Source of the DNA: Bacteroidales bacterium
Lineage (GTDB): Bacteria > Bacteroidota > Bacteroidia > Bacteroidales > Bacteroidaceae
Assembly: GCA_024690405.1 (NCBI GenBank)
Contig: JAILCU010000109.1
Span: 1 to 64,000 of the forward strand
DNA: 64,000 nucleotides
Reading direction: 5' to 3'
The translations under genes and the position numbers were made by a program. Below the pieces are notes generated by a model that saw only the letters and a program-made list of their open reading frames with translations, was not told where the DNA came from and did no database searches. Shown in pieces: positions 20,979 to 30,060 of this stretch (position 1 is its first letter; each line of letters opens with the position of its first letter).

Positions 20979-21018
20979 GTAGGAAAGAAACAACCCGTTT
21001 CTTTCCTACTTTCTTTTT
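20979..21018 (+). terminator. Rho-independent terminator
   Basis: gtaggaaagaaac-aaccc-gtttctttcctac perfect 13-bp stem followed by T-rich tract. Confidence 0.88.
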
Positions 21019-21035
21019 ATCCGATCTCGGGGTTG

Positions 21036-21112
21036 CCTCGAATGACTTTTCCCACTAATTGCCACGAATATCTTTTCCAGTAATGACCACGAATGACTTT
21101 TCCCACTCATCG
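21036..21112. repeat. Degenerate ~26-bp repeat (ccacgaatgacttttcccact family)
   Basis: cgaatgacttttcccactaattgccacgaatatcttttccagtaatgaccacgaatgacttttcccactcat. Confidence 0.75.
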
Positions 21113-21268
21113 TTAGCCAAATGGTAAACGGTAGTTGGTCAAATGATAAATGTGAGGGTTCTAGGGGCGAGCAAAGCTTTCGTGGTAATTAGTGAAAAAA
21201 AACACATACCACTGGAAGTAGTATGTGTCATACGTATGATCAGGGATGCACAGAGCACCCTCAAGTAT

Positions 21269-23308
21269 TTACTCTGTCTCTGCCTTGGGTGCTTCCTCTG
21301 CAGCCTCTGCCTTAGGAGCCTCCTCTGCCTCCTCTGCCTTGGGTGCTTCCTCTGCAGCCTCTGCCACGGGAGCCTCAGGTTTCGGTGCGCGCATTTCAGC
21401 CTCGATGGTCTTTATCTTACTGGCGAGCAGTTCGAGTTCTTCGCGCAGTTTCTCCACCTTACGATTCATCTCTGCCACGAGGGTATTACCGCTCTTGGAT
21501 TTGGCATTGAGGAAGTTGAGGTTGTTCTCGTAGGTTTGGATTTCAGCTTTACGGCTCTCAAAGATACGCAGGAGGCGTTCACGCTCACGTGACAGGGTAC
21601 TTTCGCCCTTGGCCACTGCCTGACGTACGCTCTTCTGGAAACCCTCTAAACGACGGCGGGTCTGTGAAGCGCCGAATTGTTTGTAGAGCTCATCGGCCGC
21701 AGCACGATATTCCTTATACAGACGATCCTTGTCGCGGAAGGGTACATGTCCTACCTCATTCCACTGAGCCTGCAGCTCGCGAACCTTGTCAATCGTAGCC
21801 CCGGCAGCATCCTCAGCGAGGGCTTTCAACTGTTCTATGATGCCCTTCTTGGCTTCGAGGTTCTCCTTCTCCTCGGCGCGCTGACCGGCTGTAGCCTCAT
21901 TCTTAGCTTCGAAGAACTTATCGCAAGCCGTAGTGAAGCGTTTCCACAGTTGCTCGCTGTACTTGCGTGGCACGGCTCCGATATTCTTCCATTGTTTCTG
22001 CAACTCAATGAGTTTATCGGTAGTTTTGCGCCATTCGGTGCTTTCCTGCAGAGCCTCAGCTTCTTCTACAAGACGGCGCTTCTGCTCCAGGTTTTCGTTC
22101 TGTTCGTCCTTAACGGAGCGGTAATACTCTGCCTTGGCAGAGAAGAACTGATCGCAGGCAGCACGGAAACGCTCAAAGATAATTGTGTTCTGCTTGTGGC
22201 TGGCATAACCTATGGTCTTCCATTCCGCTTGCAGCGCAATCACCTCCTTCGTCTTCTCCTCCCAGTCGTTGTAGGTCTTGATGTCCTCAACCTTAATCTC
22301 CTCCACGCGTTCGCAAAGGGCAGTTTTCTTCTGGAGGTTCTCTTCTTCGCGCGCCTTAATGGCTTCGAAGTGCTCTTGATGACGTTTGTTGATGACCGTG
22401 CTGGCCGCCTTGAAACGATCCCAGATGCTGTCTCTCAATTCCTTTGCTACAGGACCGATCTCCTTGTATTCAGCATGCAGTCCCTGCAACTTGTTGAAGG
22501 CCACGATCACATCCTCCTCGTCGGCGAGTTTCTCCGCCAGTTCAATGAGATGCTCCTTGGCCGTCAGGTTCTTTTTGAAATCATACTCACGTGCTTCGCT
22601 GTTGAGTTTCAGCAAGTCATAGAACTGCTCCACATAGAGCTGGTAGTTCTTCCACGTCTCGGTGGCTTTCTCAGCAGGAACGGCACCGAGTTCGCGCCAT
22701 TCAGCCTGGAGTTTTTTGAACTCATCAAAGTGGGCATTGGCCTCTTCGGGCGAAGTGGCCATCTCCTTAATCTGGTCGATGATGGCCAGTTTGCGCTGGA
22801 GGTTGTCGGCCTTCTGCTTCTCCACCTCCTCGGCCATCTCGGCGCGGCGCTGACGGATAGAGGCCATAATGGCCTTGAAGTTCTCCTCAGCCCCATCTAT
22901 CTCAGCACGCCAGTCCTCCGGCGCTCCGCCTTGCTCAATAAAGGCATTGCGGGCGGCCAGTTGAGCGGCGCGATGCAATTTGTAAAAGACTTGTTTCAAG
23001 AGGTCCAGCTCGTTCTTGTCTCCTCCTTTATTCTCATCCTGAATCTCCTTGAGGCGTTCGACCACCTGTTCTTTGGATTCATACACAGGACGAGCGGGAT
23101 CTTGTTCGGGAGCATTCTCAGCCTCGGGCGCAGCTGTGCTGTCCTCTGTGGGTTCGGGAGCTGCCTCCGGAGCGGTTTCGGCCACATCGGCCACGGTCTC
23201 TTGTTGAACACTCTCTACGGCCTGCGTCTCGGTAGCGGGCGCCGGCGTTTCTTGCACTTCTGCGGCTTCCACTTCGGGCTTCGGCTGCAGTTCGTTGGTT
23301 TCAGTCAT
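21269..23308 (-). CDS. DUF349 domain protein with acidic low-complexity tails
   Basis: Repeated W-centred helical DUF349-type units (LQAEWRELGAVP, LQAEWKTIGYAS, LQKQWKNIGAVP, LQAQWNEVGHVP) and Glu/Ala-rich ends (EEAPKAE repeats). Confidence 0.9.
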   Translation of the reverse strand: MTETNELQPKPEVEAAEVQETPAPATETQAVESVQQETVADVAETAPEAAPEPTEDSTAAPEAENAPEQDPARPVYESKEQVVERLKEIQDENKGGDKNELDLLKQVFYKLHRAAQLAARNAFIEQGGAPEDWRAEIDGAEENFKAIMASIRQRRAEMAEEVEKQKADNLQRKLAIIDQIKEMATSPEEANAHFDEFKKLQAEWRELGAVPAEKATETWKNYQLYVEQFYDLLKLNSEAREYDFKKNLTAKEHLIELAEKLADEEDVIVAFNKLQGLHAEYKEIGPVAKELRDSIWDRFKAASTVINKRHQEHFEAIKAREEENLQKKTALCERVEEIKVEDIKTYNDWEEKTKEVIALQAEWKTIGYASHKQNTIIFERFRAACDQFFSAKAEYYRSVKDEQNENLEQKRRLVEEAEALQESTEWRKTTDKLIELQKQWKNIGAVPRKYSEQLWKRFTTACDKFFEAKNEATAGQRAEEKENLEAKKGIIEQLKALAEDAAGATIDKVRELQAQWNEVGHVPFRDKDRLYKEYRAAADELYKQFGASQTRRRLEGFQKSVRQAVAKGESTLSRERERLLRIFESRKAEIQTYENNLNFLNAKSKSGNTLVAEMNRKVEKLREELELLASKIKTIEAEMRAPKPEAPVAEAAEEAPKAEEAEEAPKAEAAEEAPKAETE

Positions 23309-23405
23309 GTTGTTTGCGAAAGTTGAATAAGATATTATTTAGGCCTAAAGGCTTGCAAATTAAGGCAAAATATTCGAATTGGCCAAAAAAAGCGGAAAGA
23401 AAATA

Positions 23406-24332
23406 CTAAATCCACGACATTCGGCGTGCATACCACCAGAAAATGAGCGTAAGAACGACAGAGATGACAATGGCGAGGGGGAAGCCCCACACCTGGGTCT
23501 CCATCCCATTGACAAGATTCATGCCGAAGAAACTGGCGACCAGCGTAGGCACCATCAGGAACATGGAAACGAGCGTCAGGGTCTTCATCACCGTTGACAT
23601 ATTGTTGTTGATGAGGTTGGCGTAGGTCGTCATGGTAGACTCAAGGATATTGGAGTAGATACCCGTCATCTCGCGCGCCTGATTGATTTCAATGCTGACG
23701 TCTTCGATGAGGTCGGCATCCAACTCGTCCACAGGAAGTTTGAACTTCAGTTTGGACAGCAACGTCTCATTGCCGCGAATAGAGGTGGCAAAATAGGTGA
23801 GCGAATCCTGCAGTCGCGAGAGGGCAATGAGGTCGGCATTGTTGACCTTGCGGTCGAGATGCTGTTTGGCGGCTTCGATGCGTGCATTGATCTGCTTCAG
23901 TCGCTTCAGATACCAAACTGCCGAGCTGAGGAACAGACGGAAGACCATATCCACGGAATCGGTGAAACCTACGCCGCGTTTCTGCTGATAGGTTACGAAG
24001 TCGATCATCAGGTTGGTCTCGTAATAGCACACCGTGATGCAGACGTCGCCCTTAAGGATGATGCCAAGCGGGATCGTGGTATAAGGCGTTCGCGATTTCA
24101 CCTCCTTTACATAAGGGATACGTTGGATGATGAGGATCCAGCCGTCATCGTAATCGTAACGGGCACGTTCTTCCGTATCGGCGATATCGTCGAGGAAATA
24201 GTCGGGGATGCCTAAAGTCTGTTGGAGAAAAGCTGCGTCGTCTTCTGTGGGACAGGTCACCTGTACCCAGCAGTTGGGCTGCCACTGGTCCAGAGTGTGC
24301 AGGCCGTGATGTGTGTTCCAATAGGTTCGCAT
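23406..24332 (-). CDS. corA: CorA-family divalent cation transporter
   Basis: C-terminal two TM helices with FFGMNLVNGMETQ (GMN-type motif). Confidence 0.93.
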   Translation of the reverse strand: MRTYWNTHHGLHTLDQWQPNCWVQVTCPTEDDAAFLQQTLGIPDYFLDDIADTEERARYDYDDGWILIIQRIPYVKEVKSRTPYTTIPLGIILKGDVCITVCYYETNLMIDFVTYQQKRGVGFTDSVDMVFRLFLSSAVWYLKRLKQINARIEAAKQHLDRKVNNADLIALSRLQDSLTYFATSIRGNETLLSKLKFKLPVDELDADLIEDVSIEINQAREMTGIYSNILESTMTTYANLINNNMSTVMKTLTLVSMFLMVPTLVASFFGMNLVNGMETQVWGFPLAIVISVVLTLIFWWYARRMSWI

Positions 24333-24401
24333 AATCTTACCTTTCTTTGGGCACCGTCAGCGAAAAAGGGCGCTGCGATGTGGGTGTTGTAGAATGTAGG
24401 G

Positions 24402-24418
24402 GCGGGCGAGAGGCCCGC
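24402..24418. other. GC-rich hairpin in corA leader
   Basis: gcgggc-gagag-gcccgc between minus-strand -7 box (24504-24511) and corA start. Confidence 0.5.
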
Positions 24419-24503
24419 AAGACTATGCAAACCTCCGTCCTTTAATCACTGTTACGTTGATGATAATCGTCCATTTAGGGGATAAAGGATGGTTTAACGG
24501 CGG

Positions 24504-24511
24504 CAAAGGTA
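24504..24511 (-). promoter_or_regulatory. -7 element (TACCTTTG on minus strand) for corA
   Basis: caaaggta on + strand; implies a ~165-nt 5' leader. Confidence 0.5.
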
Positions 24512-24572
24512 CGCTTTTCTTGCGAAAGTTGTGCAAAAAATATTGTTTTTTTGTTGTAAAAGGTGCTTTTTT

Positions 24573-24636
24573 AGTTGACGAGTTGATTCTTTAGTTGACA
24601 AGTTGATTCTTTAGTTGACAAGTTGACGAGTTGACA
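24573..24636. repeat. 20-bp tandem repeat (agttgacaagttgattcttt), ~3 copies
   Basis: Direct inspection; lies between corA and the downstream end of the PPIase gene. Confidence 0.93.
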
Positions 24637-24647
24637 AATAAAAGACT

Positions 24648-25535
24648 TCACCTTATCGTGATGCGCTTCACGTAGACCTGACGTCTCGGACGTTCCTTGG
24701 CATCCACGGGGGTGCGTCCGATGCGCAAAGCGATGGGCATGCCGTCGACCACTTCTCCAAAGACGGTGTATTCGCCATCGAGATGCGGGGCGCCACCGAT
24801 GCGGGTATAGGTTTGGCGCTGAATGTCGTTGAAGGGTTTAGGGGGATTGGCGGCGATGGTTTCCTCTGCCTCCACTTGCAGATGGTTGAGCAGCTCCTGC
24901 CAGGCAGCACGGTTGGTAGTGCGCAGCTGCTCCAGTTCATCGGCATGCTGGCGTTGCAGCCCTTCGAAAAGGGCGACCACCTTACCTTCGTAGAGCAAGG
25001 CTTGCAGTTCCGAGAGTTCGGCTGACGTCTGTTTCTTACCCGTCACAATATACCACTGCAGCGGGCTGGAGTAGCGCCCCGGATTGATGGAATCGGGCTC
25101 ACGCGCGGCAGCCAGGGCGCCTTGTTTGTGGAAATGGCGGGGATAGATGATTTCAGGGGCGATGCCGTCGCCGGGACGAACCGCCCTCGAATTGGCGGCA
25201 GAGTCTGCTGTGCCGGTTGTCGATGCGAGCGAAGCCCGGCTGCCGTCGGCCTTACGGGCCTTACCGCCAGTCTGTGCATGCAACGTGGTGTCGCCCGTCT
25301 GGATGACCATGTCCGGAACGATTCTGTTGAAGAGCAGGCCGTCATACACTCCTGCCTCCACGTTCTTGATGAAATGATCGCGGTGGAGGGGCGTATCGTC
25401 ATAGAGCCGCACGACGATATCACCTTCCGAGGTTTCTATGAGTACTTCGGTAGAACCGATGGCATCGCGCTTTGAATCGTTGCACGCCATACAAAGCAGG
25501 GCGGAAAAAAGCAAGAGAGAAGCTGTTTTTTTCAT
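24648..25535 (-). CDS. Cyclophilin-type peptidyl-prolyl isomerase lipoprotein
   Basis: VLIETSEGDIVVRLYDDTPLHRDHFIKNVEAGVYDGLLFNRIVPDMVIQTGD and GEYTVFGEVVDGM; lipoprotein Cys (LLFSALLCMACNDSK). Start set at MKKTASLLL. Confidence 0.92.
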   Translation of the reverse strand: MKKTASLLLFSALLCMACNDSKRDAIGSTEVLIETSEGDIVVRLYDDTPLHRDHFIKNVEAGVYDGLLFNRIVPDMVIQTGDTTLHAQTGGKARKADGSRASLASTTGTADSAANSRAVRPGDGIAPEIIYPRHFHKQGALAAAREPDSINPGRYSSPLQWYIVTGKKQTSAELSELQALLYEGKVVALFEGLQRQHADELEQLRTTNRAAWQELLNHLQVEAEETIAANPPKPFNDIQRQTYTRIGGAPHLDGEYTVFGEVVDGMPIALRIGRTPVDAKERPRRQVYVKRITIR

Positions 25536-25555
25536 TGAAAAATACCTTTTGGCTA

Positions 25556-25563
25556 CAAAAGTA
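25556..25563 (-). promoter_or_regulatory. -7 element for PPIase gene
   Basis: caaaagta = TACTTTTG on minus strand. Confidence 0.55.
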
Positions 25564-25637
25564 GTGAAAAGTTCAAAAAAAAGATGCCGAATCGCGATAA
25601 TTTTCATGCTTTCAATCCCCTTTTTTCAATTTATCAT

Positions 25638-25645
25638 TAACTTTG
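25638..25645 (+). promoter_or_regulatory. -7 element TAACTTTG for TamB-like gene
   Basis: TAnnTTTG match 29 nt upstream of ATG at 25674. Confidence 0.55.
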
Positions 25646-25673
25646 CACTGAAAATTTGAATAAAGGCATCTTC

Positions 25674-28600
25674 ATGAAACGTCTGTTGAAGTGGATGACG
25701 ATCATCGTGCTGACCCCTCTCCTGCTCATCGCGCTGCTCATCCTCCTGTTTTATCTTCCCCCTGTACAGGATTGGGCTGTGCAGCGGGCGGCGGCTTATG
25801 CCTCCGGGCAGACGGGCTACGAGATCCGTCTCCAGCGTCTGCGCATCACGCCGCTGCTGGACGTCAGTCTGCAAGGACTGACGGTGTGCGATGCCGAAGG
25901 CGACACGCTGGTGGCGGCCAAAGAGGCCCTCGTAGACTTAGACCTGCACCAACTGTTTAACCAGCGCATCGTGCTCGAGGGCGTAGCGCTTCATGAGGCC
26001 AAGGTTAATACGAAAGAGATGATGGCATCGGCTGCAGTCAAAGGGGAGTTGAATTCCTTGGAATTGCACGATGACATTGATTTGCTCCAACGTCAAGTCA
26101 ACATCAGCAAAGTGACGGCCAAGGAGCTAGATGTCGAAGTCACTTTGCGCGACACCACTGTCGCGGACACCACAACCTCTGCCCCGCTCGACTGGACCAT
26201 TGCCATCGCACGCGCAGACATTCGCGAGGCCGACGTCCGTCTGACACTGGCCGACAGCACCCGTTTCGACCTGGACTCCCTCAACCTCACGGCCGACAGC
26301 ATCCATCTCGATTTGGGACGTGAACACCTGCGGGTGCCCCGTGTGCTCCTTGCCACGCCCTCGTCACGTATTGATGCCTCGGTAGCCATGGACTTCAAGT
26401 CGCTGGAATCAGGTGCCGGCGGCACTATGGACATCGGGCTCCGCACCTCGTTCTCCAAATCGGACATCCTGAGTTTAGGTGAGCCCTGGCTACCCGAAGG
26501 ATTCGGTGATGCCTACCCCGACCTTCCTTTGGCCGTGACGCTGGCGTTATCAGGCAATATCGATTCCTTGTCATTGCAGCGCATCGAGGCTACCTTGCCG
26601 GGAAGCATCAGCCTGGACGCTCGCGGAGACCTTGTCGCACTCACCGACAGTTCGACACGGCGCGGCACTTTGGACTTCAATGTACTAACCCAGGACCTTG
26701 ACTGGATACGGCCCCTCACGGGTTCCGGACTCGAGGGCATACTGCTTCCCAAGATGCAGTTGGACGGCACCGCCCACGCCAACGGGCCGGTGTATGCGCT
26801 CAAGGCCAATCTCCGCGAGGGCGAAGGCATGACGACGCTCGAAGGCACGCTCGACACCCGCGGAGCGCTCACTTACAATGCCGATATCTCAGCCCACCGC
26901 CTCCACATACGCCATTTCATACCCTCCCTCGAGGTGAGCCCGCTCACGGCCAAAGCCTCACTGTCAGGCTCCGGCACCGATTTCCTCAACCACGCTTCAC
27001 GCCTCGACGCACACGCCGACCTCCAGTCGTTCTCCTACGACAAGCTGGATCTCAGCAACACCCGGCTGACGGCTAAGATCGCCCATGGCCACGGCAATGC
27101 CCACGTGGTCACCGACGGGCCGCTCCTTGCCATGGATGCCGAGGTGGAGGCTGCGCTCGACCGCATCACCGAACTCGCCTTCTCTGCCGATGTGAGCCGT
27201 GCCGACCTCCACGCGCTCGGCATCGTTGACCATCCGTTGCGCACCGCCATGCGTATGCACCTCGACGGGGCCACCGACCTCAAGGCCAGCCACCGTCTCG
27301 AAGGCACCGTCACCGAGATTCAGCTCATGCCCGGCGACACCCTCTTCCGCCCCGAGGACGTCACGCTGGCGGCTTTGCTCCGCCCCGACACCACCTATGC
27401 CCATGTCACCAGCGGCGATCTCGAACTTACTTTACGCGGCCACACCGGCTACGAACGCTTGCTCAGCCAGTTCGACCATTTCACCCAGGAACTCCAGCGG
27501 CAGCTCAACCTCCGCCACATCGACCAGCAGGCACTCACGCGCCGCCTGCCGCAGGTGGACCTGCGCATCATTTCCGGGCAGAACAATCCGCTCCACGACA
27601 TCGCGGCCTCGATGGGCTATGAATTCGAGAACCTACGCATCGGCATGCGCCTCGATCCCGTCACGGGCATCAACGGCGGGGGACGCATCCTGGCCCTCAA
27701 CACCGGTGCCATCCTGCTCGATACCATCGGGATGCACATCTATCAGGACTCCACCGACGTCCGCCTCGATGCCCGGGTCCACAACAACCGCCGCAACCCG
27801 CAGTTCTCCTTCGACGCACGGATGAATGCCTTTCTCAACGCCGAGGGCCTCGCGGGCGCGAACCTTATTTATTACGACGATCGCGGAAAGAAGGGCGTAG
27901 ACCTGGGCATGAGGGCATCGATGACCGACGACGGATACCTCGTCAGCCTCGACCCCTTCGACCCCATCATTGCCTACCGCACCTTCCATCTCAACAAGGA
28001 TAATTTTGTAATGCTGGGCAGGGACCATCGCGTCGAAGCCAACGTTGACTTGCTGGCCGACGACGGCACGGGCCTGCATCTCTATTCCACGCCCAATGCA
28101 GAGGCCCTCCAGGACCTCACCGTGAGTATCAACCAGCTCAACTTAGGCGAACTCACCACCGTGATTCCTTACATCCCCCGCCTCGCTGGCTACCTGCATG
28201 GCGACGCTCACCTCATCCAGACGAGCGAGCACCTGAGCATCGCTGCCGACATGAATGTCAACGACCTGGTTTACGAGGGTTCACGCCTGGGTCAGGTCGG
28301 ACTGCAAGCCGTTTATCTGCCCAATGCCGACGGCAGCCATTTTATCGACGGGATCCTCTTGCATACGGGTATGCCCGTGGCGACGTATACAGGTTCCTAC
28401 ACGCCTAAGGGCGAACAGGGGCTCCTCGATATCGATGCCACCCTCGACCGTCTGCCCTTCGCGCTCCTCAACGGTTTCATCCCCGATGGCATGGCACGGC
28501 TCGAAGGCGTCGCCGTGGGAGGCGTGCACGTCGGCGGCACCACCGCGAAGCCCGATATCACCGGCGAAATCGGCACCGTAGGACTCAAATGCATCTCCGA

Positions 28601-29993
28601 GCCTTACAGCCTCAACCTCGCCTTTGCCGACGACACCCTGCACATTGCCGACAGCAACCTCCGCTTCGACAGCTTCAGCGTCTACTCCACCGGCAAGAAT
28701 CCCTTCGTGCTCAACGGACAGGTGAACTTCGCCGACCTCAGCCGCATCACCCTCGACGCCAACATGTCGGCAAAAGACTTCGAACTTATCAATGCCAAGA
28801 AAACGGCCAAGGCACTGGCCTATGGCAAGGCATTTGTTGATTTCAATGCCTACCTCCGAGGCACATTGGACCATCTGCGGATGATGGGACGGCTGAAGGT
28901 CTTGGGCAATACCGACCTCACCTACGTACTGGCCGACTCGCCGCTGACGGTGGAGGACCAGCTCGACGGACTCGTGGAGTTCGTGGACTTCACCGATTCC
29001 ACCTACGTAGCCACCGAGGAACGCGCCAAGCCGCAGCATCTCGACCTGACGATGAGCATCGAAATCGATGACGCCGCCATGCTCCACTGCCTCCTGAGCC
29101 CCGATGCCTCCAGTTATGTCGACCTCGAGGGCGGCGGCGACCTGATGATGACTTATTCGCCCGAGAAAGACCTTCAGCTCAACGGACGCTACACCATCAA
29201 CAGCGGCACGATCAAATACACCATGATGGTGATACCGCTCAAGGAGTTCAGCATCAAGAGCGGCAGTTATGTGGAGTTCCGCGGGCCGCTCATGAATCCT
29301 ACCCTCAACCTGAGCGCCTCCGAGCGCGTGCGCACCACCGTCACCGAGAACGACCACCCGCGCAGCGTCACCTTCAACGTGGGCCTCAACATCACGCAGA
29401 CGCTCGAGAACATGGGCCTCGAATTCACCCTCGAGGCGCCCGAGGACATGGCCATACAAAACGACCTCAGCACGATGAGCACAGAACAGCGCGGACGCCT
29501 GGCGGTGACGATGCTGGCCACGGGCATGTACATCAACGATGCCGGTGCCGGCACCAGCGGCGGCTTCACGGGGCAGAACGCCCTCAATGCCTTCCTGCAG
29601 GGACAGATCTCCAACATCACCAGCAAGGCCCTGAAGAGCGTTGACCTCTCCGTGGGCATGGAACAGGGCACCAGTGCCTCGGGTTCCACTACGACCGACT
29701 ACAGTTTCCGTTTCGCCAAACGTTTCTGGGGCAACCGCATCAGCATTATCGTGGGCGGCAAAGTCAGCACGGGCGATGATGCCCAGAACACAGGCCAGTC
29801 GCTCATCGACAATGTCAGCATCGAATACCGCCTTGACAAGAGTGCTACGCGCTACGTCAACCTTTTCTACGACAAGAACTACGAATCGATGCTCGACGGC
29901 GAAGTCACAGAAATGGGTGCCGGTCTGGTGCTCCGGCGCAAGACCAACAAACTCGGCGAACTGTTCCTGTTCAGGAATAAGAGCGAAGAGTGA
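25674..29993 (+). CDS. tamB: TamB/AsmA-like translocation/assembly module protein
   Basis: ~1440 aa, single N-terminal TM, repetitive beta-rich body, C-terminal DUF490/TamB-like domain. Confidence 0.88.
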   Translation: MKRLLKWMTIIVLTPLLLIALLILLFYLPPVQDWAVQRAAAYASGQTGYEIRLQRLRITPLLDVSLQGLTVCDAEGDTLVAAKEALVDLDLHQLFNQRIVLEGVALHEAKVNTKEMMASAAVKGELNSLELHDDIDLLQRQVNISKVTAKELDVEVTLRDTTVADTTTSAPLDWTIAIARADIREADVRLTLADSTRFDLDSLNLTADSIHLDLGREHLRVPRVLLATPSSRIDASVAMDFKSLESGAGGTMDIGLRTSFSKSDILSLGEPWLPEGFGDAYPDLPLAVTLALSGNIDSLSLQRIEATLPGSISLDARGDLVALTDSSTRRGTLDFNVLTQDLDWIRPLTGSGLEGILLPKMQLDGTAHANGPVYALKANLREGEGMTTLEGTLDTRGALTYNADISAHRLHIRHFIPSLEVSPLTAKASLSGSGTDFLNHASRLDAHADLQSFSYDKLDLSNTRLTAKIAHGHGNAHVVTDGPLLAMDAEVEAALDRITELAFSADVSRADLHALGIVDHPLRTAMRMHLDGATDLKASHRLEGTVTEIQLMPGDTLFRPEDVTLAALLRPDTTYAHVTSGDLELTLRGHTGYERLLSQFDHFTQELQRQLNLRHIDQQALTRRLPQVDLRIISGQNNPLHDIAASMGYEFENLRIGMRLDPVTGINGGGRILALNTGAILLDTIGMHIYQDSTDVRLDARVHNNRRNPQFSFDARMNAFLNAEGLAGANLIYYDDRGKKGVDLGMRASMTDDGYLVSLDPFDPIIAYRTFHLNKDNFVMLGRDHRVEANVDLLADDGTGLHLYSTPNAEALQDLTVSINQLNLGELTTVIPYIPRLAGYLHGDAHLIQTSEHLSIAADMNVNDLVYEGSRLGQVGLQAVYLPNADGSHFIDGILLHTGMPVATYTGSYTPKGEQGLLDIDATLDRLPFALLNGFIPDGMARLEGVAVGGVHVGGTTAKPDITGEIGTVGLKCISEPYSLNLAFADDTLHIADSNLRFDSFSVYSTGKNPFVLNGQVNFADLSRITLDANMSAKDFELINAKKTAKALAYGKAFVDFNAYLRGTLDHLRMMGRLKVLGNTDLTYVLADSPLTVEDQLDGLVEFVDFTDSTYVATEERAKPQHLDLTMSIEIDDAAMLHCLLSPDASSYVDLEGGGDLMMTYSPEKDLQLNGRYTINSGTIKYTMMVIPLKEFSIKSGSYVEFRGPLMNPTLNLSASERVRTTVTENDHPRSVTFNVGLNITQTLENMGLEFTLEAPEDMAIQNDLSTMSTEQRGRLAVTMLATGMYINDAGAGTSGGFTGQNALNAFLQGQISNITSKALKSVDLSVGMEQGTSASGSTTTDYSFRFAKRFWGNRISIIVGGKVSTGDDAQNTGQSLIDNVSIEYRLDKSATRYVNLFYDKNYESMLDGEVTEMGAGLVLRRKTNKLGELFLFRNKSEE

Positions 29994-30060
29994 GACAGCC
30001 GGGGAGTGAAAGATACGCCCGTCCCCCAGACCGTAAATGCCGCCAAACAAAGCATTTGAC

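Noticed and set aside
21677-23326. 549-aa + strand ORF opposite the DUF349 gene
   Set aside because: Shadow ORF; DUF349 helical repeats on the minus strand are clear
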